A DNA stretch of 64,000 bases from Leptoclinus maculatus (GCA_032191485.1 JAVDOI010000010.1:1924197-1988196), one strand, 5' to 3'; positions 1 through 13,085 are shown, counted from the first letter of the stretch. Notes: generated by a model not told the origin, from the sequence alone. A program made the numbers and translations.

Positions 1-3000
1 TCAGTATGCAAATGAAGTCAGAGTGATGACATTGTTTGTTTTGTTATTGTCAGTAAAATTTAAATTGGAAAAATGTGGTGCACAAAACATCTCGACTTTT
101 ATGTCCTCATAGCGGCTGCTGGAGCGGAGTAGAAATGCAGATACGTCATAGATATTTCCCTGCTTTGGATCGGACCCAGAGAAGGCCAGGCAGATGTTAT
201 TTATTGTTCTTTGTCTGTCTCTTTCCTCGGGGACAGAGATGCACTTATACAGATGTCCACAATAACTTTCCTTGTAGTTGTCTGACACTGTATTATCCTC
301 TATTGTTTAGCAGAAGACAGGAATTGTTCATTTTATTTTGCAGGGTTTTTTTTGTAAAAATATTTAGTTGTCACAAAAGCAGCATCTCTAAATTTGCGGC
401 GCCACGTTTTCATGAGCATGCACGTACCGCATGTTTGCACTGAACAGAACGCAGTCGCAGAGTTCAGGTTTCACTTTTATAGGTTGTCTTCTGCTAACTT
501 GAGGCAGTGGTCAATGTGGACGCTGCCTTTTTTTTTTTCTTTCTTTTTTTTTTTTTTTTTTGCGCAGAAAGAACACTTTGTTCTGCGGAAGGTAAAATAA
601 ACAGAGGTGCCGGTGGAACACGGAGGGTAAGGTGGAGAATGGGCACCGTGTGCGGCGTTTTTTTTAGGGACTGGCATGGATAGTACGGACATGAAGTGTG
701 GTGCGCAGGAGATGAGAAAATAATGCCGTGACAGTTGGCACTCTTTTCTTCCCCCTGTGTAGCCCAGCACACCGACTTCCTCGGTATTGGCTGCTTGTGG
801 GAGTCAGAGGTTATGTTTTTGGTCCCATTGAGGAAAAGGGCAACATTACAAGTCCCGTTTCAATTAAGTCTGAGAGACAGATCCGGCTACGTTATTGCTT
901 GGGGGAATAAATGGCACAGGACACGACCATACATCATTCGCTTATATGCAAACACTTCACCCTCGCCACTGACATTTACTCAAACCTGAGCCGTCTACAT
1001 TTCTCAACTGTAGGCACATTGTAATTTTGTTTTGATGTGCAGAGGCTTTGGGTCAGCACATTGCCTCAGTCGGTGGTGAGCAGAGAGAGAGAGAGAGAGA
1101 GAGAGGAGGATCTCGCTCAAAACTCCTGCATGTAGCGCATGATGACTGCCACGTTGCCCCGTCCTACAGCACTTCCTTGAATAATTCGAAGGCTGGGATT
1201 GATATTTTCATCTGGAGCACGAATGACAGTCTCAAGCCCGACGTGTTTATTGGCTGAGGAGGAAGTTTCCAGGCCTGTCATCCGCATATATAAATATATT
1301 TTCTGCGCCATTTACTTTAAGTACAGAGGTTTTCATGAAATCAGCACTGTGTCATGTACACCTTAAATATTTGATGTTTTCGAGGAGCTGAAAGTTGTCG
1401 CCACATGAGCGAATTTTGCTCGTCATGAAAGGGCATATTACTTTACTCTTTAAATATAAAGGTTGATTTTGCAAAATATGTGATTGGCCTATTGAACATG
1501 AAGTTAATGCAATTTGACGTTAAAATTCCTCTGCTCAGAGATAAGGAGATTAGACTTGAAGCACATTTTTATTTCCCTTCGTGTCAGGTGAAATACAACT
1601 GCTATTCAAATTAGACCCAACAAGAAAAACTAAAATATGTATTATTTATTTTAACCCACATTTGTCATAATTTTTGGAGAAAAGAAACGGCGTCCGTTAT
1701 GACATGCGTAACCACTCCCCCTTTCACTCCCTATGAGCTTATGAGAAGTGTGGTGGCACCTTTAAGCCCGAGTATCTTTGTCAGCAGAACTCCTCAAAAC
1801 TCACTTGACTCTTTATTTTGAAAGCAAAGGCCTCTTCTCAATTCGAACGATTCAAAAACGCAGAAACCTACTTCCTCCGGCTCCATTTTTTTCCTCCCCT
1901 TGTTATAACAGTTGCGTCAGTCTTAGTTTAGAGGAAGCTGCAGTATTCCAGACTGTTCACAATTAATGATCTGTGGCATAACACCCATTAACACTTTTCT
2001 AATGTGACACAAAAATATGGTTAGTATTATCATTAAGGAAATTATGATGGAGCCGTGGAAAAATCCCATTAGCACGGCTGTCAGTGCTCTTGACATGCGG
2101 CTCAGTGTGTTGGACTGGGTGTCGCGGGAGCTGGCCGATATCTCTCCCTGCTCCGTGGCATGTGTCTCGCTTGTTGTCATGGATTGTCTGCCACATGGAG
2201 AAAGAGTCCTGATTCAGAGACGCTGATTGATTTGCATCGCTGCCGCAAACCCCAAAAAAATGGTTGCAAGGCTTATTTGCATCCGTCTCGTTTCCCCCTG
2301 TATGAACAGCATTAATCATTTTTTTTTTGAAGGTAAATTTGCAGTAATTGCATAACGGGATTATTGATTCGTGACATTTTTTTTTGTTTTGCTACCAGTG
2401 GAGTTTTTTATTTTAATCTCCTTTTTTTTGTTCTTATGATTTGCTTACAGTACATGTTAATATATGAAGGATTACAAATAATACGCAACGTGATTAACAT
2501 GCTCCTCTATTGCAAATATTTTATGACACTAATCACCAGTTCAAATAATGCTCATTAAGAAAGTTATTCATGTGCAGTGTGTGTCCTCCCTCCCTCCCTT
2601 CCCGGGCCCTAATTGAGGAGGGTTGACCTCTTGACCCGAGCTAAATTGAGTTGTAGTCCCTGTGGCGAGCGTCTCCTTGCCGGTCAGTCAGGGCGGATTA
2701 CACAGCCATTGTGTTCGCCACTGTATCGTCCAAGCTGGCTGTAACCAAGCAGATGAGTCACGCATATCCAAGAACACACTCTGGGCTTTTTTTTTTTTTT
2801 TTTTTCTTCTTCTTCCTGATGTGTATGAGAAGTGCTGCGAGATGCATTACGCGCACAAATACGTGGCAATGCACAAACGAAAGCAAACCAAAATATGTAC
2901 AGTAATTACACACACGTGTTTGCGTGCGTGTACGCGCTCGTCACTCTCTTCTCCTAAACAGCAGGAATTCATTTGATAGATTAGGAAAGGTCCACGCCGC

Positions 3001-3374
3001 TGAGAGTTTGTCATGTTTTTGCTTATTCACGTCTATTAAATCATCACTTTTATGCCGGCTGTGTGCATGTGGTGATCAATCTGTTTTGTTGTTTTTTTTT
3101 CTCTCTTTTTCTCTCTTTTTTCTTTTTTACTTTGCGTTTCGTTGTTTGCTTCTCGTTCTGCTCCCCTATCTGTAGCAAATTAATTCATCCCTAAAAAGGA
3201 AACGTCCTGCCTTTGGGGATTGTCACTCTCAATATGACGACGGTTACTCAGCGTTCATTTTCGTGTGTGGCCAGTGTGTTAATTAGTGGCCTTTAATGCT
3301 GCGCCACTTGTTGTGGGATTATGTCTTTCCTGCTCCGCGTTTTGAAAATCAAAAGGAGCAGTGCTGAAACGGTC

Positions 3375-3422
<48 letters not shown>

Positions 3423-5568
3423 TATTGTATCAACAAAACGTAGCAGCATGATTACAGGTTGTCACCGACTGAGTGATACACTGTACCATGTCAAACATTA
3501 ATTAACTGATAGCGGTGAGACGCGTAGAACAATGTGGACTGAGGTTTATTCCGCTGAAGTCGATGTCATTATGAAGTGGTCGTGAGCGTTCAGAGCGGTT
3601 TTTAATTAAATCCGTCCAGCTATTTGTTTTAGTACTTGTGTCACGATTGTTGATCAAATGTCCAGCCAGTATGAAACATCACGGGGGTCTGGCCTTAGCT
3701 GACAGCTCACCCTCCATTATCGCTCCTAGCTTGCTATTAATTATCCGGAAAGACAGGTGCAAATGAGCGGAGAGGTTTTTTTTGCGCTGTTGACGGACGC
3801 CGTTTACTTTAAATGACAAAACTTTTAATAAGTTCACAGTGGTGACAAAGCTGGTCGCAAGCCGCCGTAATGTTTAGGTTCTCGTGGCATTGTGAAATGG
3901 AGAGTTTTTCTGCCTGAACTCCCTCATCCCGCCAACAGGGACGGTAATCAAAACAAAAACCCCCGGCTCCCACCGCCAATCTCTGATAGAACCGTGGGGG
4001 ATTTATTAGGACCCCCCATCCCGAGCCCATTTAAATGATCCTAGATGCAAGGCGCTCAACAGTGCTGGAGAAACTCATTAAACTCTCAGGGCGTCAGTCG
4101 CTAAGGCCTCCTTTAGCAGGACGTGGTTTCTGTGTTGGCTGATGCAGTCCTCTTTGGTGTCTCAGAGGGACGTACCTCCATGGTGTCCAGCTATGTCTGT
4201 TCCATCACTTTTAATTGATTTAGCTAATTAATTGCCAGACCCGTGGACATTTGTTTAGCATATTTTATGTGTGCATCAATTCTAATAGTAACGAAAGGAA
4301 ATATGTCAGTGTATGTTGGTATGTATTGAGTGAAGACGAAGGACATTTTTGAATAAAAGCGTCTCCGAAGAATTGCTTCGGTATTCAGTTTTTGGCCGGA
4401 CGAGGCCAAGACATCGAAGCGGCGTGGTACGGTCGTTTCGCCGTCTTCACAAGAAACAGCTCCACACTTTCCTCTTCGTTTTTTTTTCACCGAGGTTTGA
4501 CACCCTGCTTGACACTGACTCTTGCTCCCCTGAGGGGGCTACTGCCACCATAGGATCCTGCCTTAATTATGCAAAGTACAGGATATTTTGTGCGATTTTA
4601 AAAGTGCGCCAGTTTCTGCTTTGGCAGTCACCGCCACACTCCCCTACTGGGAGGTCCTGTCAGACTCCCCCTTCCTCTTTACCCAGGAAAATGAAAGGCT
4701 AGAAAGAAAAGACATAATGGAGAATGCATTTCAACTGCAGGGGTGGAAACGCAGAGGCGTAAGAAGTCCTCAGTGAGACCCTCATTTTACATGGAACAGG
4801 TGGGAGACTCGTTTGTTCTCTTCCCGCTGTTAAAATCCATTTCATTTCTTGTACTTGACACGCCACGAGGAACTCTCACCAGTTCCAGAAAAAAAAAAGA
4901 GGCTCTAATGTAAAAAGGTTCCTGCCTTTTACTAAACAGAAGTTGGGTTTTTCAAGGCCATGCTGTTTTCAAAAAGTCAAAAGTGGTTTAGTTGCCATGT
5001 GCCTAATGAGAGCGTTTTCAGCGTGCTGTCACTACTTTGTCAGCCGTCCTTTTTTAAAAGATGAAAAAGCACTTTGCAGCCGCTTTGGTTTGTTACGACA
5101 CGTAACGTGAATATATGTTTAATGCGTTCATGTTTTTAAGTTTGAATCGCAGTCAGCTTTAAGAAGGTCCACCTTTTTATTTCACTAGGATCTCCGAATC
5201 TTGTTTTTTTCTAATTCAGCGAGGCGCTCCGCTACCTTCATCGAGGTGTTTTTCACTTGGTCACCGTTGATGTTGGGAGGACGTTTCATAATTCATCACG
5301 TCATCATTACCCAGTCCAATATGTTATTTACGTGGGTGGCTTGTTTGCCTTGTTGCCAAACCTCGTACATATGAAAGGCTTGTGTGGATTCCCAAACCAC
5401 AGGTTGAGCTGTCGAAAGCTGTTGAAATCTCCTGGAGTTTCCATACAGAAAAACCTCAATAGTAAATAATAAAAAAGAAGGAAATCTCAACGTGTCTGAC
5501 TTGTTTTTCACCGTTAACTGTTTCTTTCCCTCTTCTTTTTTCTCCCCCCCCTTCTCTGTTTCTGGCAG
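1..5568 (+). other. znf521: ZNF521 intron upstream of the 57-nt exon (5' part outside window)
   Basis: No coding exon was found here. In particular, I could not find an exon starting with the family's MSRRKQAKPR-type N terminus, so the first coding exon probably lies upstream of the window. The stretch is mixed AT-rich and moderate-GC DNA with simple repeats: (GA)n at 1082-1105, T-rich runs near 530-560 and 2789-2805, and (GT)22 at 3377-3421. The short open frames on both strands are low-complexity or unlike known proteins. The interval ends in a very strong polypyrimidine tract (about 5510-5565) and CAG, the acceptor of the next exon. Some AT-rich homeodomain-site-like patches (for example 4205-4240) could be conserved non-coding elements, which cannot be judged from one sequence. 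Confidence 0.6.
3377..3421. repeat. (GT)n microsatellite
   Basis: Uninterrupted GT dinucleotide array of about 22 units inside the first intron, typical of teleost introns. Confidence 0.95.
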
Positions 5569-5625
5569 TAGAAGACAATGTGACAGAGGACCAGCACAGT
5601 CCTGGGCAGACTGCCATTCTAAGCG
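5569..5625 (+). CDS. znf521: ZNF521 small N-terminal exon (probable cassette exon, 57 nt)
   Basis: A 57-nt exon inferred from splice signals and reading frame. The acceptor is a long pyrimidine tract ending TTTCTGGCAG, and the donor is AGCG/GTAATG. Entered in phase 1 it is fully open and reads VEDNVTEDQHSPGQTAILS (first codon completed by a G from the preceding exon). It leaves in phase 1, so its last G joins AT of the 13344 exon to make the Asp of DPEC. Because it is symmetric, including or skipping it keeps frame; skipping gives the layout I recall for mammalian ZNF521, where SLK is followed directly by DPNC. From memory, paralogue ZNF423 has a VEEGEASDF-type segment followed by an EPEC segment at the same place, which supports a real exon. 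The acidic, polar peptide has no finger, so a linker role behind the N-terminal NuRD-binding motif is inferred. It is too short for ordinary ORF calling. RNA evidence is lacking. Confidence 0.66.
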
Positions 5626-5685
5626 GTAATGCTCCATTTCATATTTCATCATTTTTCGGCTGGAAAGTGGATCATGTGTCTGCTC

Positions 5686-5709
5686 GTGTGTGTGTGTGTG
5701 TGTGTGTGT
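5686..5709. repeat. (GT)12 microsatellite
   Basis: Short GT array beginning 60 nt downstream of the donor of the 57-nt exon. GT/UG repeats just inside a donor can bind CELF or TDP-43-type splicing factors, so it could affect inclusion of that exon; this is inference only. Confidence 0.9.
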
Positions 5710-5837
5710 CTGTAAAATCTTTGTTGGGTTCAGAATGTTAAGAAAAAGTGTGTATTTCCTGCCTTTTGAGGTCTTCACTCTGTAAACTGCATGGTTGCAT
5801 GCGTCTGTACACGAGAAGTGGCAGAGCGGTGGCGCTC

Positions 5838-5860
5838 TTCTTCTTCTTCTTCTTCTTCTT
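5838..5860. repeat. (TTC)n microsatellite
   Basis: Seven to eight TTC units within the intron that follows the 57-nt exon. Confidence 0.9.
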
Positions 5861-8800
5861 TGTTTGTGTGCATGCATACGTGCAGGTGTGCTTATAGCTG
5901 TCCCTGTGTTTCTGTGTGTTCCTGCCGTTCTTTTTTTTTTTTTTTTTAACACTCTTTGTTTCCCAACCCTCTGTATGATGTAGAATAGAGCTACCCAGAT
6001 GAATGTGTCCTGTCTCCGCGCGTGCCATTCACAGTGGCCCTCCAGGAACGGAGCGGTAATTCAGGTCAGGCTAGCAGAAAGCCCCCTATGAATGAAGCCT
6101 GCTCCTGATGCTCCACACTGTATATTTTCATTTCATTTGTCTCTGGTAAAGGTTAAGTCTCAGGCGTGGTTATTTTAAACCCGATATGGATGGTTTTGCC
6201 CAGCAGGCTGGGGACCCTGGGTACTCCTACGCTGCCACATTAGTCCAGCATTTACCCAGAGCTTTCTGAGTGCAAAATACGGAAGCAAGCAGCACCACAA
6301 TAGGTCCAGTTTTCTGCTTTTGACTTCAGTATTATTGTTTCAAAACGTAGGTATTTAAAGGTAGACGTCAAAGTCAAAGGTTTCTGACCTTTGGTGTTAC
6401 CCATCATCACGCCTCTCATGCGTTTCCGATTGATCCGAAGCATTTTTGCAACATTTTCTTGTTTTCTTCATCTCAGATACGTGTCCGCCGCTGAGTTAAT
6501 GTGTATTGATAGGTATCGGTGGGCAATGCCGAGAAGAGAAACCGCCTCCTCAAACCCCCTCTAACCCCCGACTCAAGGGATGAAGGACTGGGCATAAAAG
6601 GCAGACTTGCCTCGGAGACCTCCCGTCATCCAGAGCCAAAGTAGAGCTAATGAGTGTGCCTGATTACAACGACCCCCTCAGACACACGAATCTCCCCTCT
6701 CCCCATCCCTCCACCGCCTCTATCTCCAGAGTGAGGGGAGAGACAGCCGCCACATGATCGATGTCTGCCTGTGGAGAAATCAGGAGGGCGCACAAATTAA
6801 TTTCTCACTTTCCTCATTTGACTTCGCCTGACTTCGTTTTTTTTCTTTCTTTCAAAAACCCCCTCTCAGGATGCGGTTTGCCGAATGGTCAATAAGAAAA
6901 GAGTTGTTTGTTGTCTCCTTTTAACTTTTAAAATGTCCCCCCCCGCCCCACCCCCGTCGCTTGTGCGTCCCGATAGCAGCAGCAGCAGCAGCAGCGATTC
7001 ATCCTCGTGGTTAGACCACTGCCCAAAGCAGGCCCTTTTTAAACTCCCAATTGAGAAGCGGCGGAAAAGCTTACCTACTCGTCATGCATTCGCCACTTTT
7101 GACAGACGTGGCCACAATAGCCATTAAGAGTCCTGACAAGCCGAGGGCTTAATCAGACACGGTGTCAAGATCTGCCTCATAAGTAGGACCCCCAGTCGTG
7201 CTCTTATGTGACTCTGCGAGTGTTCCGCAGGCCCCGCATCCTGTTTCTCATTCATGTTTGATATGTAGCAAAGGCAAAGGAGAAATGCTAACAAAAGAGG
7301 CCCTCTCAAAGACAGACAGTATTATGCATAGTATAGAGGGGCAGGAACAGTGTGATGTCTGAGATTTAATGAGGCAGTGCGCTTTTTTACCCAGAGAGTG
7401 TCGAGCATGGCTTAAGATCTGCAGCTTGGCTTTACCACTGCGCTGCCTGTGTGTAATTATAACCACATGCTCCGTGCTTTTTCTCCTCTCATATATATAC
7501 GTCCCTTTCTTTTTTTTCCTCTCTCGTTCTCTCTCTCTCTCTTGCCCTCGGCTGTGTCAGACTCGGCCTGTTTTTTTTTTTTTGGATGAGGGTGTCTGCT
7601 GCTCTGTCAAAGTGGAGTGGACTGAGGCAAATGGGAGCGTTGTTACAGAGATCTGAAGGGTTCGTCTGGGTGGCAAGGTGCCGTTACGGGGTAGAGTGGC
7701 GTAGCGTAGAGTGCCGTAGCGTAGAGAGTGGCGCGGGGCGTCTGAGTCTCCGGCTCTGGCTGAGGCTGCCCACAGATCAATGTACTGCAGGGCTTCGCTA
7801 CAGCAGGAAGAGGGAAAAGGACTCTTTCACACCACCACTTCAGAAAATCATATTCTCTATTATTCATTTCCTTTGATGTTTTACTGCACTAATGGCATAG
7901 CGCTCCGTTCAATATCATCACTCCGTGCGAGAGAGGGAGGATTAGAGAGGGAGAGAGAGCGTTTGGTATGATCAAATGTTGCTTCTCATTCAGCTGCTTT
8001 GATTTGCCGTCCTTGTTTGTATGCTCGGCTCTTTTTTTTTAATATTTTTTATTGTAATGGTGGATGATGCTGTCTGTGTATCTGTTGTACGGGCTGCTTC
8101 CGTCATAGCGGCTCCTTATGTTGTCGTCGTCATTGCTTGTTCTTACGGCTCCTGTAATTGTTTCAGCATCTTTTTCTTTAACTCGGCACGCATCACAACA
8201 TCGTCATAAATGTACTGCACGCTTTTCTTTTTTGTTGTTGTAACAGACAACAAGGGGGGGGGGGGGGGGGGACATTTGTCTGTCGGCGCCTTCACTTTGT
8301 TCTTGTAATGTGCTCGGTGTTTTTTTTTTAGAGAAATGGCTTTTGACAAACAACCTTCGCTAATCTACTTTCAAATTTCAAATGCATCAAAACATTAAAC
8401 AGCAATTAGTCCTTAATATGAATCCGGGGGACTTGAAGCAGATAACTCGAATTGCGTGCGCCGACCATATGAACACAGACCCCCCCCCCCGCCCCCCCGC
8501 CCCCCTCCCCGTGCAAATTGTTGAGGATCGTTAACAATCTGGCAAGTGTCAAGCGCACAGCCGCGTCGTCGGATCATGACATTCTTTAATGATGGGGGAT
8601 CAGTGGATGTGACGGTCTAAGTGGAGAGCCCCAAATCCCATCCACACAGAGGAGGATACACTCGGAGGCACATGTGGCATTAGAATGTGGCGTGACCTAT
8701 ATATATGGCGGGTGCTCTGCAAAAGTTTTAGATTTTTAAATAATGAGGTGCCGGCAACCGTGTGAAGGTTATTCAATCTTAATGTCCTCCTATTTCTGAC

Positions 8801-10560
8801 AGCCTCCCTCACTCTGATAAAGGAGCGCACTCACCTTTGATCAGGCCCGCCGACATGTGTCGACAGAAGCTGCTCGCTGGTTGAAATAAATTCTTAATTT
8901 CGACTTGGGGGTGGGTGGTTGTAGGGCGGGTTGCCGAGGAGGAGGGGGGGAGGGCGGCATCATAGAATCAGAATCTCTGGGAAATGATGAGGGAAATGAG
9001 GTGATGGGTGAGCTGGTAATGATGTATCCGACACCGAGGCCTTTCATAGCACAAAGGAAGACTCGGGCTGAACCCTGATGCAGCGAGGCATACTGTATCT
9101 ACAGGCAAGCAAGAGCGCAGCCCTTAGTGGTTTCACGCTTCTCGTGCTTTTTGGGTTCTGGATTTGAATGGATTTCAGTTTAAGACACTGACATCCATCA
9201 CATGTTGCATTTCAAAAATGGCTTCATACCCAACAACAACTTTTCCGGGTCTCTTTTTCTTGTTTTATGCTCTCAGTATTTTAATCTTAAAGGCTTAGAC
9301 AGATCTCTAGCAAGGCTACAAGCAGGGTTCATGGTGAGCGATAACTTATTAGATCATAATTCTATTTTCAGGCTGTGCAGCTCGGCTTTTCTTGGAGTAT
9401 ACATTCGTGCCCTTCCTCCCTCTCCCCGTGGTCAGTGTCTCCACCTATCTCAGTGTGTGGGCCCCCGGCAGTGGGGGCACGGGTGTAGGCTTCCCTGCTA
9501 GGGACCACGGGTCCCTGGTGGGACCAAGGGGAGCAGAGAAGAGAATATCAATTAAAAGGTTATAAATATTTAAGAGCAGAAATATTCGATCATATAAGGG
9601 TGGGGGGGTCCAGGGGACTCTTTAACTCACAGGATGAAAGTTGTGGCATGATAAATGTCACTAGGCGCCATAAGAGACAAGAGCGTGCATGATGGATGGA
9701 CTCTCACTCAGACAGATATTACACGGCTGTAAAGACGTCAATCACCGTCCAGATATCCACGTAGTGCAAAACTAACGTGGATTCAGTATCATAAAGATTA
9801 AAAATGTCTGCTTTCGGTCAGATCTTCATCGTATTCACCTTGTTAATAATTCCTCAGTCCGAGCTGCGATCGTCTTACTTCGAGCTGACCTTTTCAGAAT
9901 ATGGATCAGCGGTCAATGTGTCCTCCCTCTTGTCCTTCCCTACCATGGTCTTACATGGTCAAGCTGATTAACGAAAGTAACGGGGCGTCAGGCATGATGA
10001 AAAAAAAAAATCTCAATATGCTATACAACCCCCCCCCCCCCCCCCCCCCCACACCATATTCCACATGTGATTGTCAGCCATTCCAAGCATGCTGGTATCG
10101 ATCCGCTGTCCAGCCTGTAGAGACTGGTAGAGGAGGATGTCCTGATCTGATGGATTACTGTATGAGGCCCAGAGGCACTGGAACCTCAGTATTGACGTGG
10201 CTCTTTAATCCCAGGGTTGGACGTGACCTTGCCGTGTCAAGCCCCCCCCTCCCCCCCCCCCCCCCCTGCTCCCCACCCTCACTCGCTCTTCCCCAACAAC
10301 CCCCCAAACAAACGTGTACGTAGTTTACACTTCCAGCGTCCGCATCACAGTGGTGCACCGGGGGTCACCGGGCTCAACCGAGAGCACTGACCCCACTCCA
10401 AGCTGCAGCTGAAACTTGTACGCTCGAAACAAGAGAAAAACAAGCAAGTGGGAATTAAACTCACAAACGCATGAAGCTCTTTGGGTTTTAATCTCATAAA
10501 GTCCCTGAAAAGATGTGACGATAATATTAAAAACAGATAAAATGCTCTTCCTTCTGCACT

Positions 10561-11264
10561 GAGAAATGTGTGTGTTTTTTTTTTTTTAATTGCAACATAA
10601 AATGCTTAAACGTAGCCATCGGTTGTTTTTCTCTGACGGGATTGAGCTGTAATATTAGACAAATTATGATTCATAAAGGCCGCTAGAAAAAAAAAAAAAG
10701 TCTAAGCCTTAACTCCTCCGCAGGCACCCAGTAAAAAAAAAGAAAAGTGCAGATTGTGAATTCTGTGTCTGTGCATAGAATCATTAGTCTATAGTGTGTG
10801 GCTTTTGGACTCAGTCAGAAGTGTTTCCCCCCCAGAGCAAGAAAGGCCTGCATCTGTGAGGATTGGGTTGGGATTTTCATTTTCTTGAAACACCTTCTGA
10901 TTCTGTTCTGCATGGTCCCCACGGTGCTGATATTTTTAGAGGGCATGTTCCGAGAGCCTCAGTCGCCAAGAGGGAAGGACAATGGAGGGTGTGATGTTAC
11001 ATCAATACTTGGGCGCAAGTGGGGGGGGGGGGGGGGGGGGGGAAGGAAAAAAAAAATCCTGGGTGGCCTTGATGAGCCCTGGAACGCCTTTCCTTAAGGA
11101 ATTTCACAGTTTAAGAGCACCCTGCAGAAGGAGGACTTAAAATGGCCGCCCACGTGTACAGACACCCGGTGTTTGTATACAGCTACACCTGCGCGCGTCC
11201 GTGCCACACAACGCCTTTGTCCTCGAGCGCTGTTAACCGTGTGCTAGGCGAAGAAAAAAAAAAC
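10561..11264. repeat. Copy A of a 0.7-kb duplicated segment, ending at the assembly gap
   Basis: This segment, from GAGAAATGTGTGTG to GGCGAAG(A)10C, is repeated almost exactly at 11465-12177. Copy A stops precisely at the first N, and copy B starts precisely after the last N. Differences are few and mostly 1-bp insertions or deletions, plus one small difference near 10900-10925 (copy B at 11804-11840 has about 8 extra bases). The pattern fits two overlapping contig ends, or two alleles, placed side by side with a gap rather than a biological tandem duplication. Both copies carry a 22-nt G run. Confidence 0.9.
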
Positions 11265-11464
11265 NNNNNNNNNNNNNNNNNNNNNNNNNNNNNNNNNNNN
11301 NNNNNNNNNNNNNNNNNNNNNNNNNNNNNNNNNNNNNNNNNNNNNNNNNNNNNNNNNNNNNNNNNNNNNNNNNNNNNNNNNNNNNNNNNNNNNNNNNNNN
11401 NNNNNNNNNNNNNNNNNNNNNNNNNNNNNNNNNNNNNNNNNNNNNNNNNNNNNNNNNNNNNNNN
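11265..11464. other. Assembly gap (200 N)
   Basis: Exactly 200 undetermined bases, a round number typical of an estimated or fixed-size scaffold gap. No feature should be drawn across it; open frames spanning it are artefacts. Confidence 0.99.
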
Positions 11465-12177
11465 GAGAAATGTGTGTGTTTTTTTTTTTTTAATTGCAAA
11501 CATAAAATGCTTAAACGTAGCCATCGGTTGTTTTTCTCTGACGGGATTGAGCTGTAATATTAGACAAATTAATGATTCATAAAGGCCGCTAGAAAAAAAA
11601 AAAAAGTCTAAGCCTTAACCTCCTCCGCAGGCACCCAGTAAAAAAAAGAAAAGTGCAGATTGTGAATTCTGTGTCTGTGCATGAATCATTAGTCTATAGT
11701 GTGTGGCTTTTGGACTCAGTCAGAAGTGTTTCCCCCCCAGAGCAAGAAAGGCCTGCATCTGTGAGGATTGGGTTGGGATTTTCATTTTCTTGAAACACCT
11801 TCTGTTCTGTTCTGCATGGTCCCACTGGGGACCACGGTGCTGATATTTTTAGAGGGCATGTTCCGAGAGCCTCAGTCGCCAAGAGGGAAGGACAATGGAG
11901 GGTGTGATGTTACATCAATACTTGGGCGCAAGTGGGGGGGGGGGGGGGGGGGGGGAAGGAAAAAAAAAATCCTGGGTGGCCTTGATGAGCCCTGGAACGC
12001 CTTTCCTTAAGGAATTTCACAGTTTAAGAGCACCCTGCAGAAGGAGGACTTAAAATGGCCGCCCACGTGTACAGACACCCGGTGTTTGTATACAGCTACA
12101 CCTGCGCGCGTCCGTGCCACACAACGCCTTTGTCCTCGAGCGCTGTTAACCGTGTGCTAGGCGAAGAAAAAAAAAAC
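11465..12177. repeat. Copy B of the 0.7-kb duplicated segment, starting at the assembly gap
   Basis: Near-identical to 10561-11264 (see copy A). Unlike copy A, it continues without interruption into downstream unique intron (CAGGCTTCCTCC...), as expected if the correct sequence is upstream flank, one copy, then downstream flank. Confidence 0.9.
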
Positions 12178-13049
12178 CAGGCTTCCTCCTCGCGTTCCCC
12201 TCTCCGGAGTTTCAGCAGAAGCTGAGGAACACTTGCATCAGTGGGGCTTAAAATGGCTGCCGGTGAAGTGCAAGGGCTCTCCTCTCTCCCACAAAGCCTT
12301 AACCGGGGTGACATGATTGTTTGATTGTAAGTATGGCTTTTTAATCAGTCTTATTGTGAAGTGCAATGGTCACAGCAGGGGGAGAAAGGGGGCTGCAGGC
12401 CAATGCCCGCCTATTTTTAAGACGCTGTCGCAAGCCAGATTTCCCAATGCTTCCGAGGGAGGCTGTTTGCGGCGCGCCGTGAGTGAACAACGGCAGGTTT
12501 GATTTGTCGTCCGAATATTTAAGCGCCGCGACGAGATCTTCAGATTAGACTGGCGCCTTGAAAGATGATTCCTAGTCCTGGTTCAGTCAGTCGCCCACCC
12601 CTGGCACTGCTGCAGCACAAAGCCAACAAGAGACAAAACTGCAGATGGATTGAAGAATATTGATGTGTGCGACCCGCGGCTGCCTGCGAGCAAGGCTGAA
12701 TAATTTAAGGAAGTGTGTCGTGACGACAGCCTAACGCACACCAATCTCAATCTTTGTGTGTGTGTGTCTTGCCGCGCTCCATACATCCACACTTCTGGCA
12801 TAGATGTCTGGATAGTATGGCGAATGTCTGGCTCCTCTCATAGACGCTGACTGATGCAATTCAGCGTTCGCTGGCGGAATTTCATATTTCTTTGGTCGAG
12901 CCAAAACTGCAATCCAGGATTTATTAACTACACATATTCCCATCAGTCTAGTTTCATATACTGAAGTTTTGCTTGGGTGAAGCAGGGCAAACACAACGTA
13001 AAACCATTTCTAATAACAGAGGTGTGTGCGTGTGCATGTGTGTCTTAGA

Positions 13050-13051
<2 letters not shown>

Positions 13052-13085
<34 letters not shown>
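13052..13085. repeat. (TG)n microsatellite
   Basis: TG array of about 17 units, 260 nt upstream of the 201-nt exon. Confidence 0.9.

Noticed and set aside
1..5568. Search for the MSRRKQ-type first coding exon.
   Set aside because: No ATG followed by the expected basic codons and a phase-1 donor was found; the exon is probably upstream.
5296..5952. 218-codon antisense open frame covering the 57-nt exon.
   Set aside because: Composed of translated TTC, GT and T-rich repeats (Arg, Thr-His and Lys runs); a shadow of simple sequence.
11142..11582. Open frames spanning the N block on both strands.
   Set aside because: They consist largely of undetermined residues and flank an assembly gap.
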